From a virus, in IMG/VR virus record IMGVR_UViG_3300006928_000001, positions 1-64,000 of that record: a stretch of 64,000 nucleotides of DNA, one strand, 5' to 3'. Below are positions 50,714 to 58,896 of this stretch, piece after piece (within the stretch, counting starts at the first letter, position 1; the number at the start of each line of letters is the position of its first letter). The position numbers and the translations under genes were made by a program. The notes beneath the pieces were generated by a model. That model ran no database searches, had not been told where the DNA came from, and saw only the letters and a program-made list of their open reading frames with translations.

Positions 50714-52829
50714 GGGCCTCTCCAATAATATCTTCGATAGCGATGTTCCCGACGAATGTATCACCAGTGGGGCTAGTACCACTAGTAGCATCTCGGTAGA
50801 ATCGAATCCACAACTTGTCTCCAGGCACGAACGATGAGATGTCGAGCTCGAACTCTGTACGCTGGAGCACGTCATCATCAGCGGGAACAATGGCTGTGAT
50901 CTCGGTGATCGTGTCGATGGCCACACCAGAACCATCGATTGTATCTCCGATTCGAGCTCGGCCATACTCGATGGACAGCGCAACGTTACCGGTGGCTGAC
51001 GCCCGGGGAAGCCAGTCGATCCGGAACCGAGCTTTAATTGCTGTGTTCACCCAATTTGGCATGATGACCTTGGCACCACGGGCGTCTACCTGACCATTGT
51101 TGTACGAGTTGTCGCCTGGAGAGAGCGATGTCGTCGAGCTATACGCGATGTTGTTGTTACCAGGGCTTGTCGATGTGTTGACTGTGTCGGCGAAACGGAT
51201 CAGAGTCCGCCACTGTTGGAGAAGCCCGTAGAGTTTGGCCCCCACCTGATCCGCGGCCAGACGGCTCGTGCCGATCTCGCATCGGCTGAACTCCATGGGA
51301 GTTGTGAACGTGGTGGCCGGTCGAACTGACAGCCAGTAGTACTCCTGACTGTTATGTGTATCAGCATCCCAGTCGTCAAAAGCCGTTGCATGGTGGTCTA
51401 GATGCTGTGCAACCCGCGTTGACGTATCGTCTTTGAATACATCGTTTCCGACTGGGTCGACGCCTCGAACCAGACTGGCGTCCATGACGTCGATCTCGTT
51501 CCAGCCGCTAGCACCGTCGGACAGTTCGATCACTACGTCTCCGGAACCTAGTGCCGTAGCCAGAGCGTACACCCAGTTCGTGAACTTGCCAAACTTGTAA
51601 CCAATGAGAATTCGGTCATTGGTGTCACCGGGATGCACTACGTTGGTACCATCACTGACGTTGGCTGTGACGTCGGTGTAGACACCAGAGCCTCCTCCAG
51701 CGCTGTCGTCGTACGAGAGGACCACCATGTTCTCGACGCCGGGTGCACCCTCGACAGCATAGAAGTTCTGCGGGTTTCTGGGTGCACCATGACTGAATCG
51801 ACCACCTGCGCGTGTAGTTGGCGGGTTTACCACACCTTCGTCGAAGTAGAATACCCGCAGATCGTCACCAAGACCGGACACGAACGAAGCTGGGACGTCG
51901 ATCTGCTCGCGCCGCATCTCCATGCTGGTGAGCGAAAGAATGGAGCCACTATACGCTGGGCCATCATCTGCTGTGAAGTCATTGGCCGTTCCGTGGAGAC
52001 GACCGCCGTTCATGACCATCGTGAATGGTCCGTCGCCGAAGTGAACCGCGTTGTTAATTCCACCACCACCATTCGGTGTGATGATTTTGACATCGACATA
52101 CGCTCCGGCAGAACCACTGTCGAACACAAAGACAGTGTCGGTGATCGTCATGGCAGGGCCACAGTCGATGGTACCTGGTCCTGTCACGTTTGCGTCTGTG
52201 TTGAGATTGATTCCCTTCGCCAAAGAGCCGTTGTTGAAGTTGATGCCTCCAGCGAGAACTCGCACGTTTCCGTCGTTCACCTCGATACCAGCCACAGCTG
52301 CCGAACCACTGTTGAACGACAATTGGTTGACAACCAAAGCATTGGTGTTCTCGGCTCTGACGCCTTCACCACCACCGGTGGGGACTTGGCAGACTACTCG
52401 AGTCAGAAACGAGTTCGCTCCCTGTGTTAGAATCGAAGGGGACGAACCGTCAGCACCACCATTGACACGAATGTCCTGGATGCTGCTGTTATTGTTCAGC
52501 GTGATTGTTGGGCCAGTACCATCACCTTCGATGACCGTGGCACTGATAAGTGTCGCGGCCATGATCTTGACACCAGCAGGTGTGTCGACACCAGACCCCA
52601 CGTTAAAAGTACTCGGCCCAAGTACGACCACGTCACCTGATGTTGCGTCTTGAAACGCTTCGGCAATCGTGTCGTAACTTTCCTGCGTAGTAGCCGTCAG
52701 AAGGTTTACACCAACAAACGAATTGATGTCGTCCAACGCGGCGTTGACTGCCGTGTACCATGCCCACTCAAGTTCTAGATGCTCAGCAACCAAATCAATG
52801 TCTGAATATGGACGTGCTGCGTCAATCAT
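50691..52829 (-). CDS. Second beta-helix tail spike/fibre protein, GC-rich
   Basis: A 712-residue structural protein. The first 350 residues contain pectate-lyase-like or other beta-helix repeats (QDIRVNGGADG, NVRVLAGGINFNNG, TIDCGPAMTI), followed by jelly-roll-like beta domains (FTTPMEFSRCEIG, IKARFRIDWLPRA). It is about 55% GC against the mid-40s of its flanks, which suggests acquisition from another source. I use ATG 52829, next to an SD inside a hairpin (see 52831-52864). A TTG at 52874 is rejected. Target ligand unknown. Confidence 0.78.
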   Translation of the reverse strand: MIDAARPYSDIDLVAEHLELEWAWYTAVNAALDDINSFVGVNLLTATTQESYDTIAEAFQDATSGDVVVLGPSTFNVGSGVDTPAGVKIMAATLISATVIEGDGTGPTITLNNNSSIQDIRVNGGADGSSPSILTQGANSFLTRVVCQVPTGGGEGVRAENTNALVVNQLSFNSGSAAVAGIEVNDGNVRVLAGGINFNNGSLAKGINLNTDANVTGPGTIDCGPAMTITDTVFVFDSGSAGAYVDVKIITPNGGGGINNAVHFGDGPFTMVMNGGRLHGTANDFTADDGPAYSGSILSLTSMEMRREQIDVPASFVSGLGDDLRVFYFDEGVVNPPTTRAGGRFSHGAPRNPQNFYAVEGAPGVENMVVLSYDDSAGGGSGVYTDVTANVSDGTNVVHPGDTNDRILIGYKFGKFTNWVYALATALGSGDVVIELSDGASGWNEIDVMDASLVRGVDPVGNDVFKDDTSTRVAQHLDHHATAFDDWDADTHNSQEYYWLSVRPATTFTTPMEFSRCEIGTSRLAADQVGAKLYGLLQQWRTLIRFADTVNTSTSPGNNNIAYSSTTSLSPGDNSYNNGQVDARGAKVIMPNWVNTAIKARFRIDWLPRASATGNVALSIEYGRARIGDTIDGSGVAIDTITEITAIVPADDDVLQRTEFELDISSFVPGDKLWIRFYRDATSGTSPTGDTFVGNIAIEDIIGEAHAFLIGG

Positions 52830-52830
52830 T

Positions 52831-52864
52831 GTAGTAGCCTCGTGTGTTATATTGAGGCTACTAC
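52831..52864 (-). promoter_or_regulatory. Hairpin sequestering the SD of the 50691 gene
   Basis: On the minus strand GTAGTAGCCTC pairs perfectly (11 bp) with GAGGCTACTAC across a 12-base loop. The 3' arm contains the SD GAGG and ends one base before the ATG. No U tract follows, so it is better read as a translational switch than a terminator. Confidence 0.6.
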
Positions 52865-52889
52865 AGTTGTTCAATGAATACCAATCGAT

Positions 52890-53081
52890 TTAATCGTCTG
52901 TCACCGCAGCAGCCACAAGCATTACGAACGTGTGTAAGACCGCTACCATAACCAATACGACTGTTACAATCGTCATGACAATTGAGACTACTACCATTGC
53001 AGCTCGTATTATGAGGTCCATAGGATCAAACGTCCAAACGTCCAAGTCCGGTGGTTCGGAGTCATTCGAAGTCGTGGGCAT
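52890..53081 (-). CDS. Small membrane protein
   Basis: A 63-residue protein: an acidic N-terminus (DSEPPDLDVWTFDPMD) then an uninterrupted hydrophobic region of about 35 residues (LIIRAAMVVVSIVMTIV and on), ending in VTDD. Possibly one bent or two short helices, with N-out/C-out uncertain. It could be a holin-like protein, but no endolysin is near. AAGG precedes the ATG. Confidence 0.6.
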   Translation of the reverse strand: MPTTSNDSEPPDLDVWTFDPMDLIIRAAMVVVSIVMTIVTVVLVMVAVLHTFVMLVAAAVTDD

Positions 53082-53139
53082 GGCACCTTCGTGGCATCTA
53101 GGGTAGTTTACAATTGCCGAATTAGTTCGGGGCCCGAGC

Positions 53140-53212
53140 TTGGTGGGACGGGCCGTCGTGGGCTGTAGTAACTGGGTACCCCTTTCCCCGGCTGCTATGG
53201 CCCACGGCCGTC
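53140..53212 (-). repeat. Long imperfect inverted repeat in intergenic region
   Basis: The 130-base gap between the 53212 and 52890 genes holds nested inverted repeats: GGCCGT/ACGGCC and TGGGC/GCCCA with small bulges, arms near 53140-53160 and 53195-53212, plus TGTAG/CTACA. It is GC-rich and unlike the flanks. It could be a terminator or a structured RNA. No T run follows. Confidence 0.4.
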
Positions 53213-53730
53213 TACAGAGTGTTGTTCCTTAGTTCACGCCACATTCTAAGTACATGACGAGCATGCCGTAGAATTTGAACGTTGTCCAAATGAGCAATCC
53301 ACAATGACCAAGATTTATCGTACCTGACCGAGTGCTTGACAATTTCGTCTGGTGTCAAGTTCTTTGTACCAATTTGAGACATGACGTCTCGACCGCACAC
53401 GTGTGGGTTATTAGCGTATTGTGCCGTTGCCTTCATGACAGCTGCAACAGTAGCTTCAGACCCTTCCGGTGAAAGAAGTCTTTCTACCGCTTCGGTACGA
53501 ATCAGAATCTCACGCCTGAAATCTGCTTCGATCCGTGAAAGTTTGACGATCTGTTCTACATCTGGGAACTTGTCGCAGATATTTTCTGCTGCCTCTTGCC
53601 AGACCGCGTCTAGCCAATCTTCAAACTGACTTGGTGGCATGTCTCCACTGTACCTGTACCAAACCGCACGAAGCAGGTATGAGCAGCAGACTTCTTCTAC
53701 GTAATTTTCAAGTTGCTTGAGTGTGGACAT
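53212..53730 (-). CDS. Hypothetical helical protein
   Basis: A 172-residue protein, helical throughout, with Cys-rich N-terminus (ENYVEEVCCSYLLRAVWY) and basic C-terminus (HARHVLRMWRELRNN). The ATG at 53730 follows the previous stop with GGGGTG upstream, while a GTG at 53739 overlaps it. No recognised domain. Confidence 0.6.
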   Translation of the reverse strand: MSTLKQLENYVEEVCCSYLLRAVWYRYSGDMPPSQFEDWLDAVWQEAAENICDKFPDVEQIVKLSRIEADFRREILIRTEAVERLLSPEGSEATVAAVMKATAQYANNPHVCGRDVMSQIGTKNLTPDEIVKHSVRYDKSWSLWIAHLDNVQILRHARHVLRMWRELRNNTL

Positions 53731-53732
53731 CG

Positions 53733-54545
53733 TTAACACCCCATCCGAATTTCAGCCATTCGCTCTGCGTGATGCGCCGCTTCATCCGCAGCCATTTCAT
53801 TACGCCAGGTGAGCCATGCGTCGTACATCGGCTTGTCATCTGGATGAATAGCTGACTCTACCACAGCGATGTCATGGCCACCACCATTACAGCTGTAGCA
53901 GCGAACGTCGAAAACACCACTGAAGTAGTTATCGCGAAAGCCGGGGTCTTCATCGAACTCGCGAGACGAGATACCGCCAGCATCTACACTGGGGTTTACG
54001 TGAGTGCCCTTACCACCGCACGTCTCGCATGGAACACGCTTGACTGGCAGTACCATCTTGCGGAAAGGCCTGTACTCTCTGTCTTCCATGTCAGGGTCAG
54101 GCTTCTCTTCGTCTAGACGTACGAGAACTGAGGACTTTCCGTCGATGCACCACGAATCGTTACACTTTTCCTTACGAAAATTTTCGGGGCTCGTTTCAAA
54201 CTCGCTTTGATAATTAGCCCACATCGGGTCGGTGGGGGTTCCATCTGCACGGAGTGTAACGCCTTGCCACTCTTTATGCCGATACATAACCCTGTGACCT
54301 TTACACTTCTGACAAGGCTTGTCGATTGGTTGACGTTCCATGGAGATTACTGGCCGACCTCCAGCCTCGAAGTCTTCGGGGTCATAACCTGCGTCAGCCA
54401 GCAGCTGGTAGTCTGCAGTTGGGACCCTGACTACCGCTTCAGTAGGTCCCTTCTCGTTATCGAGGCCGATGTACCAAGCTTCCTTGCCAAGGGCAAGTAC
54501 CCGGCGGTCATTGTGGTAATTGACGTTCTCGAGTGTACTATGCAT
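53733..54545 (-). CDS. DnaJ-type zinc-finger protein without J domain
   Basis: A 270-residue protein with CxxC pairs at Cys78/81, Cys128/133, Cys173/176 (CETCGGKG) and Cys216/219 (CYSCNGGG). The CxxCxGxG form matches the zinc fingers of DnaJ, but there is no HPD-containing J domain and no G/F region. It could bind unfolded proteins or hold thiols for redox chaperoning of a host target. ATG 54545 overlaps the previous stop and has GGGAG nine bases upstream. Frame continues to 54593 within that gene. Confidence 0.7.
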   Translation of the reverse strand: MHSTLENVNYHNDRRVLALGKEAWYIGLDNEKGPTEAVVRVPTADYQLLADAGYDPEDFEAGGRPVISMERQPIDKPCQKCKGHRVMYRHKEWQGVTLRADGTPTDPMWANYQSEFETSPENFRKEKCNDSWCIDGKSSVLVRLDEEKPDPDMEDREYRPFRKMVLPVKRVPCETCGGKGTHVNPSVDAGGISSREFDEDPGFRDNYFSGVFDVRCYSCNGGGHDIAVVESAIHPDDKPMYDAWLTWRNEMAADEAAHHAERMAEIRMGC

Positions 54546-54783
54546 TTGTAAGCTCCCAATCAGTGATTCTGATATCAGAACTACCACGGACAATCACACA
54601 ATCGTACAATCGTCCATTGATAGTCAGGTTTACGTTGAATTCTTCAATGAGTTTTGAGTCCTCGTCATAGGAACACCCCCAACTATCTTGAAAGAAGAAG
54701 TTCACTACTACATGAAGCTCTTCTTCCTGAATGCCTCTGTTGATGAGATGTTGAAGACGGGACAGGGCTGTGAGGTTATCCAT
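54538..54783 (-). CDS. Small hypothetical protein
   Basis: An 81-residue protein from ATG 54783. Two helical segments followed by a beta-rich part (NVNLTINGRLYDCVIVRG). Overlaps both neighbours. An ATG at 54801 in the same frame would lie well inside the upstream gene. No recognised family. Confidence 0.6.
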   Translation of the reverse strand: MDNLTALSRLQHLINRGIQEEELHVVVNFFFQDSWGCSYDEDSKLIEEFNVNLTINGRLYDCVIVRGSSDIRITDWELTNA

Positions 54784-55048
54784 TGATCTTCTCATCAACA
54801 TCTAGTTTGTCTGTGCGAAAACAGTTTTCACGAGTATATAGTTCAGGATTTTCAAGCCAATCGAGTACGTCATTTGACCAGTGCATCATCAGGTAAGTCG
54901 GATACCAAAGACGAGCATCTATTTCAGGGTGCTTCTCAAAAGCATCAAGCATGAGTGCTTGTGCTTGATGACCTCTAGTATCGATCTTGGCTTGTTCACA
55001 GTACTGCATGAATGTATGTACGATCTTCTTTAGCTGTTCTACAGTCAT
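54776..55048 (-). CDS. Small hypothetical protein
   Basis: A 90-residue helical protein (VEQLKKIVHTFMQYCEQAKID, HQAQALMLDAFEKHP). The ATG at 55048 follows the upstream stop by seven bases with GTGAG upstream. A longer frame to 55072 overlaps that gene. No recognised domain. Confidence 0.6.
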   Translation of the reverse strand: MTVEQLKKIVHTFMQYCEQAKIDTRGHQAQALMLDAFEKHPEIDARLWYPTYLMMHWSNDVLDWLENPELYTRENCFRTDKLDVDEKING

Positions 55049-55055
55049 TGTAATC

Positions 55056-55472
55056 TCACTTCTGCTTTTCATCCTTAATCACGATGCCAGCAGCTCTAGC
55101 TGCAGCTTTTGCCATTGTTCGCATCGATTGTTCCATTTGAATTACACGGTTCTCCATTTTGTCGATGCCAATCTCTGGAGACCCGTCAAGATTGAAGTTT
55201 CTAACGTTGCGTTCTGCTTCAGACGCACAAATCCAATGACAAATTTCATGAAGCATGTCATCGGCATTCATCACAGGAAACTCATCTTCTCCACTATTAC
55301 GCCTATTAGGCTTCTTGATCATCCATTTACCAAATCCGTCGTAGTAGTAGTCATTACCGCCCCATTCAGACGTGACGTATTTGATGTTTTCTCGTTGGTA
55401 TGAAGGTTCCCATTCGATAGTGAAACCCATGGATACCCACAACTCCATGACGATCCAGCGGTACAGATTCAT
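55056..55472 (-). CDS. Small zincin-like protein (HExxH)
   Basis: A 138-residue protein containing LHEICHWIC (HExxH, a metalloprotease zinc motif) in a helix, followed by an acidic EAER that could give a third ligand (E in gluzincins). Upstream is a beta-rich YYYDGFGKW part, and downstream a coiled helix (KMENRVIQMEQSMRTMAKAAARAA). Possibly a small phage peptidase against a host protein. The rest of the fold is not recognised. Confidence 0.6.
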   Translation of the reverse strand: MNLYRWIVMELWVSMGFTIEWEPSYQRENIKYVTSEWGGNDYYYDGFGKWMIKKPNRRNSGEDEFPVMNADDMLHEICHWICASEAERNVRNFNLDGSPEIGIDKMENRVIQMEQSMRTMAKAAARAAGIVIKDEKQK

Positions 55473-56209
55473 TCCGGATACCCCACAGTAATGTAGTCAC
55501 GCAACTCAGTAAGCATATTAACCACAGTCTTATCATCCTCACTGGACTTATACGCCAGCTCAAGAGACTTGACTGCGTCAAGCAGATGAGACCTTGGATT
55601 CTCGGGTAGACCATCTTCAGGAATACCGGCTACAAATGCAAGTTCTTCGAAGGTTAGGTCAATTCCGTGGCTGCTGAAACTATCGTAGATGAAATCAGCC
55701 GGTGACCCTACACAGCAAATCATATCGGCGAGCTGGTACATGATCTCGTTATCTTTGAGACCAGTCCATCGATAGCCGATAGTCATGTCAATTGTATCGC
55801 CTCCACAGATACCAAGTGTATCAGCATGGATTTGAAGTCCAATCTCACAAAGCTCATTTGCCCGTTCTTCAGTGAGTTTAAACGGTCTGCCCTGTGGCAA
55901 GTCGTTGAACGCGCGTACCAAATCGATGATTGGTACGACACCGTTAATAGACATACGTCCCTCGATCTGAATCGTGTCGTCACCAGACACAATTGTAACA
56001 TTGGCTACAGACCGAGCGACTAGAATTGCGGACGGGTTGTTCGGGTCAGCAAAATCTAGTTCTTCAATGGTGATAGCCACAACATTTCCGTACTCAGCTT
56101 CCTCAAAGCTAAGCGTCAGACCAAACTCATCCATGAGGTCTGTAGCAGACATTCCGATGTAACGCGAGTGAAGGTTCATCGCGACAAAAGCATTGAGCAA
56201 AGGGTCCAT
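55469..56209 (-). CDS. Hypothetical protein
   Basis: A 246-residue acidic protein with no recognised domain. It alternates beta strands (VVAITIEELDF, ILVARSVANVTIVSGDD) and helices, and has a His/Cys-containing middle (LQIHADTLGICGG). It overlaps neighbours on both sides. Function unknown. Confidence 0.6.
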   Translation of the reverse strand: MDPLLNAFVAMNLHSRYIGMSATDLMDEFGLTLSFEEAEYGNVVAITIEELDFADPNNPSAILVARSVANVTIVSGDDTIQIEGRMSINGVVPIIDLVRAFNDLPQGRPFKLTEERANELCEIGLQIHADTLGICGGDTIDMTIGYRWTGLKDNEIMYQLADMICCVGSPADFIYDSFSSHGIDLTFEELAFVAGIPEDGLPENPRSHLLDAVKSLELAYKSSEDDKTVVNMLTELRDYITVGYPE

Positions 56210-56799
56210 TAGTCAATGTCCTCTTCAAAAATCACGAAATCGGCTGGGTAACCTGGAAACGATTCGTACACCGTAATTCGCGTACTAGATTGAAACGCGT
56301 TGAAATCGTTGCTGTGTAGTAGTTGGATAACCTCGTCGTTACATGCTGGTGCCTCAATCGCGATGTCTGGTCCATCTTCGAAGTGTGAATCAGCTGGGAC
56401 TTCGAAGACGTGCTGTGTAGTGAAGGTGTACTCAACTAGGAGCCTTGCAGGAGGTGCGTTTTTTTCAGGAACTTCAAGTGTGCACTTGTTGGGGTGACCG
56501 TCTACCACATTGATGTTGTACGTAGTTGACATGCGGTTAAACGTAACCTGCCAACAATAATCTGTGAATGGGCTAATGCTTAATGTAAGTTCTGCGGACG
56601 TTACCGGCTTGGCTGGATCATTCGTGAGTAACTGTAGATGCGCGCTTGGGAACAGGTAATTAACAACGGTCTTGAAATCTTCGTCTGTATGTTCAAGACT
56701 AACCCACCATTTGTGTAGTTTGGCTAGATGATCTTTATCATCTTGATTGATTAGGTCATCAAACATTTCGATTAGCTTGAGCTTGTCCATACTACTCAT
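56209..56799 (-). CDS. Hypothetical protein
   Basis: A 196-residue protein with a C-terminal acidic tail (YPADFVIFEEDID) and a central beta-rich region (AELTLSISPFTDYCWQVTFNRMS). The ATG at 56799 overlaps the small upstream gene (ATGA). No recognised family. Confidence 0.6.
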   Translation of the reverse strand: MSSMDKLKLIEMFDDLINQDDKDHLAKLHKWWVSLEHTDEDFKTVVNYLFPSAHLQLLTNDPAKPVTSAELTLSISPFTDYCWQVTFNRMSTTYNINVVDGHPNKCTLEVPEKNAPPARLLVEYTFTTQHVFEVPADSHFEDGPDIAIEAPACNDEVIQLLHSNDFNAFQSSTRITVYESFPGYPADFVIFEEDID

Positions 56800-56924
56800 T
56801 GAGTCACTTCCTTCTGTGAAGTCAAGAACTTCATGATGGCATCGTACTCAAGCTCTGAGATAACGCCATCATCGTAATTATTCATCGTCAATTCTTCGAG
56901 AAGAGTTAAGACGTCAATTTCCAT
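56796..56924 (-). CDS. Very small acidic protein (SHOCT-like)
   Basis: A 42-residue protein (opening MEIDVLTLLEELTM, then GVISELEYDAIMKFL) whose pattern of short helix, Gly turn, helix with E-x-E/Y resembles SHOCT domains. AAGG precedes the ATG at 56924 and its stop overlaps the 56799 start (ATGA). Present between two coupled genes. Confidence 0.55.
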   Translation of the reverse strand: MEIDVLTLLEELTMNNYDDGVISELEYDAIMKFLTSQKEVTQ

Positions 56925-57147
56925 ACGTCACACCTTCCAAGAGGTTTCCGTCCTCATCATACTCTGCATCATCATTGACTGGTTCATCAAGGCTAGAGGT
57001 GAGTCGATGCTCAGCAAACGAAATCACGGCCAGTGCTGCTCCATACTCTTCGCTCGTCAAGTACCCGTTTTCTAGGTCAGAACCCAACGCTGACTGAAGT
57101 ACGAAGATTGCCTCAGCCCATGTCTTTCTGTTCTTCATGTTGGCCAT
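56914..57147 (-). CDS. Small hypothetical protein
   Basis: A 77-residue protein with a helical N-terminal half (KTWAEAIFVLQSALGSD, ENGYLTSEEYGAALAVISFAEH) resembling a SHOCT-like helix-turn-helix, and an acidic tail (DDAEYDEDGN). It overlaps the 42-residue gene. ATG 57147 follows the hairpin at 57172-57203 by about 25 bases. Confidence 0.6.
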   Translation of the reverse strand: MANMKNRKTWAEAIFVLQSALGSDLENGYLTSEEYGAALAVISFAEHRLTSSLDEPVNDDAEYDEDGNLLEGVTYGN

Positions 57148-57171
57148 CCTCAGCATGCACCTTATGCATGG

Positions 57172-57203
57172 ACACCCACTTGTCAGAATTGACGAGTGGG
57201 TGT
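57172..57203 (-). terminator. Terminator-like hairpin after the 57223 gene
   Basis: ACACCCACT pairs with AGTGGGTGT (9 bp), and the loop adds GTCA/TGAC pairs, giving a nearly continuous stem in the gap after the RHGKHY-domain gene. A strong U run is absent on the minus strand, so it may serve as a partial terminator. Confidence 0.55.
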
Positions 57204-57222
57204 TTCGGCCTTTAAGTGAACT

Positions 57223-57825
57223 TCAGGCAGCTTCGCTCTTAGCCTCAACGATCTTCTTCGCAATCGTCTCAGGCTTCCAGCGGGTAGTGGCCTTGATGCC
57301 AAGTGCACCAGCCATTTCTACGAGGGTCTCATGGTCGTTACCCTCCACCAGGAGAGCAACGGTCAACTCAGGTGCATCCTTGGCCTCTTCCAAGTCTGCC
57401 TGGACCTCTTCCTTCTGACGAGTCTTACGCACCGCGTGCGGAATCGGCGGAAGGTCTTCACGAAGACCCTTCAGTCGACCGTGCCTGGCGTGGCTCATGT
57501 AGTGCTTACCATGTCGGTCACTGATGTTAGCGTTCGGGAACGCATTCGACAAAGCAGTAGTCAGGTTGCTGTCATTGAACGGGACCCCCTCGCCGATAGT
57601 GAGGTTGATAAGCACCGCAGCAAAGTGACCCTGGGTCGAGATACCCTGCATCCGGAGGTAAGCTTCCGCTCGATCCTCTTCCGTAGAGCCCTTAGTGACA
57701 GCAATGTTGGACTTCTCCAGCTCACTGTCGATGGTAGAGAGCTCCACAACGGACGTCATGACAGTGGCCGCTGCTCGGACGTCAAAGAAACGGGCGTTCT
57801 TGTTGTTGGTGTTAGCGTCAGACAT
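57223..57825 (-). CDS. RHGKHY-domain protein with C-terminal HeH/SAP-like segment
   Basis: A 200-residue paralogue of the protein at 24900-25637. Shared core: LSNAFPNANI, DRHGKHYMS, ARHGRL. It differs by having an acidic middle (KEEVQADLEEAKDAPE) and a C-terminal helix-extended-helix pattern (HETLVEMAGALGIKATTRWKPETIAKKIVEA), common in DNA-binding phage and archaeal-bacterial proteins. Wobble positions are C-rich, as in other likely abundant proteins here. ATG 57825 has AGGGG upstream, and a TATACT box lies about 70 bases before it. Confidence 0.7.
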   Translation of the reverse strand: MSDANTNNKNARFFDVRAAATVMTSVVELSTIDSELEKSNIAVTKGSTEEDRAEAYLRMQGISTQGHFAAVLINLTIGEGVPFNDSNLTTALSNAFPNANISDRHGKHYMSHARHGRLKGLREDLPPIPHAVRKTRQKEEVQADLEEAKDAPELTVALLVEGNDHETLVEMAGALGIKATTRWKPETIAKKIVEAKSEAA

Positions 57826-57892
57826 GATGATTCCCCTCATCGTGGCCCGGTGGATGATGGAGAAGGAGTGGGCCTTGCCCCTTCCCTAGATT

Positions 57893-57921
57893 AGTATACC
57901 TCTCTTTGTGGGAGAAGTACA
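57893..57921 (-). promoter_or_regulatory. Candidate promoter for the 57223 gene
   Basis: On the minus strand a perfect TATACT (57898-57893) in a GAGGTATACT context lies 17 bases after TGTACT (57921-57916), a weak -35. The same ten-base context occurs before the SSB-like gene. The gap to 57946 holds nothing else recognisable. Confidence 0.4.
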
Positions 57922-57945
57922 TAGGAAAATGCATCTAAGATGCCG

Positions 57946-58266
57946 TTAGTTCCACCTCTCAGGAAGCTTCATGTTCCACAAGGCGTCAAGTCCGATCTCG
58001 ATCGCTTCCAGATGGTCATCAAGAGTACGCAAGTCATTAATATTGATCTCAACGCACTGACGTTCGAAGATGATTTCGCCACTGTGTACAGTAATGTCAC
58101 CAGTTCCACTATCGGGGAAGACGAGACCGCCACAGGCGCTGTGCGCATAGTGTGCCCAAGAAATTAAGTCATTTTCTTGACGCAAACTACTCCACTTTCC
58201 GTCAGCATAACTCTCAATACTAGGAAAGATGGCGTCGTAGTTGATATCTTCATCATCGGTTGGCAC
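57946..58266 (-). CDS. Hypothetical protein
   Basis: A 106-residue acidic protein with Trp/Tyr-rich parts (WAHYAHSACGGL, DITVHSGEIIFE). Overlaps the stop of the next gene upstream. No recognised domain. Confidence 0.6.
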   Translation of the reverse strand: MPTDDEDINYDAIFPSIESYADGKWSSLRQENDLISWAHYAHSACGGLVFPDSGTGDITVHSGEIIFERQCVEININDLRTLDDHLEAIEIGLDALWNMKLPERWN

Positions 58267-58606
58267 GTTGGTACTCCATAGCTTCTTCGTAAGCCTTAGT
58301 CATTTCTTCTTTAGACAGATCCGTTCTAAGCCAGAGGCCATCGCCAACATACATGTATTTGCTGTAATCGACGCGATCGTTGTTCATACCGAAGATATAC
58401 CAACCTCGAGGCTTATTATCTTCAGGATAATCTGTCTTGTCAGATACCAGTTCGGTATCAATTGGAGACATATACTCCAGTCCAGCTTCAACAAACAGTC
58501 TACATGCTTCTTTCTGCATGTCAGTCAAGTTGTCAGCCATGACGTCCCCATCAACTACTTTGCCGACCAGCAAGCCAGCTTCAGCCCATGTGATGTTGGT
58601 TTTCAT
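58253..58606 (-). CDS. Hypothetical protein
   Basis: A 117-residue protein, helical with Tyr-rich C-terminal half (YMYVGDGLWLRTDLSKEEMTKAY). Overlaps both neighbours. No recognised domain. Confidence 0.6.
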   Translation of the reverse strand: MKTNITWAEAGLLVGKVVDGDVMADNLTDMQKEACRLFVEAGLEYMSPIDTELVSDKTDYPEDNKPRGWYIFGMNNDRVDYSKYMYVGDGLWLRTDLSKEEMTKAYEEAMEYQRANR

Positions 58607-58896
58607 AGTGATTGACTCACACGAAATTCAGGGTTAGCCTCGTCTCCAACGTTGTCTTCAGCTGGAATTTCCCATTCCACGGGATAGTGGATTTCATCCA
58701 GTGGGGGCTGATAGACGAGAATGAAGTAGGTACCCCATTTTGGGTCCTTAGACCTATCGAAGAGAACACAAGTCTCACCAAGTGGTGTGGTAGCATAAAA
58801 GATTGGGAAATCTTTCGTACCTTCGTACACCTCCATTGCATGGCGAGCGAAATCGTTGATCTCTCCTCTGGAGGGCTCGAATGTGATGGTGTTCAT
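58603..58896 (-). CDS. Hypothetical protein
   Basis: A 97-residue protein with aromatic-rich beta strands (YFILVYQPPLDEIHYPVEW). Four-base overlap with the next gene. No recognised domain. Confidence 0.6.
   Translation of the reverse strand: MNTITFEPSRGEINDFARHAMEVYEGTKDFPIFYATTPLGETCVLFDRSKDPKWGTYFILVYQPPLDEIHYPVEWEIPAEDNVGDEANPEFRVSQSL

Noticed and set aside
51633-52430. 265-residue plus-strand frame inside the second tail spike gene
   Set aside because: Low-complexity His/Cys/Val-rich translation typical of antisense to a GC-rich gene, and no SD.
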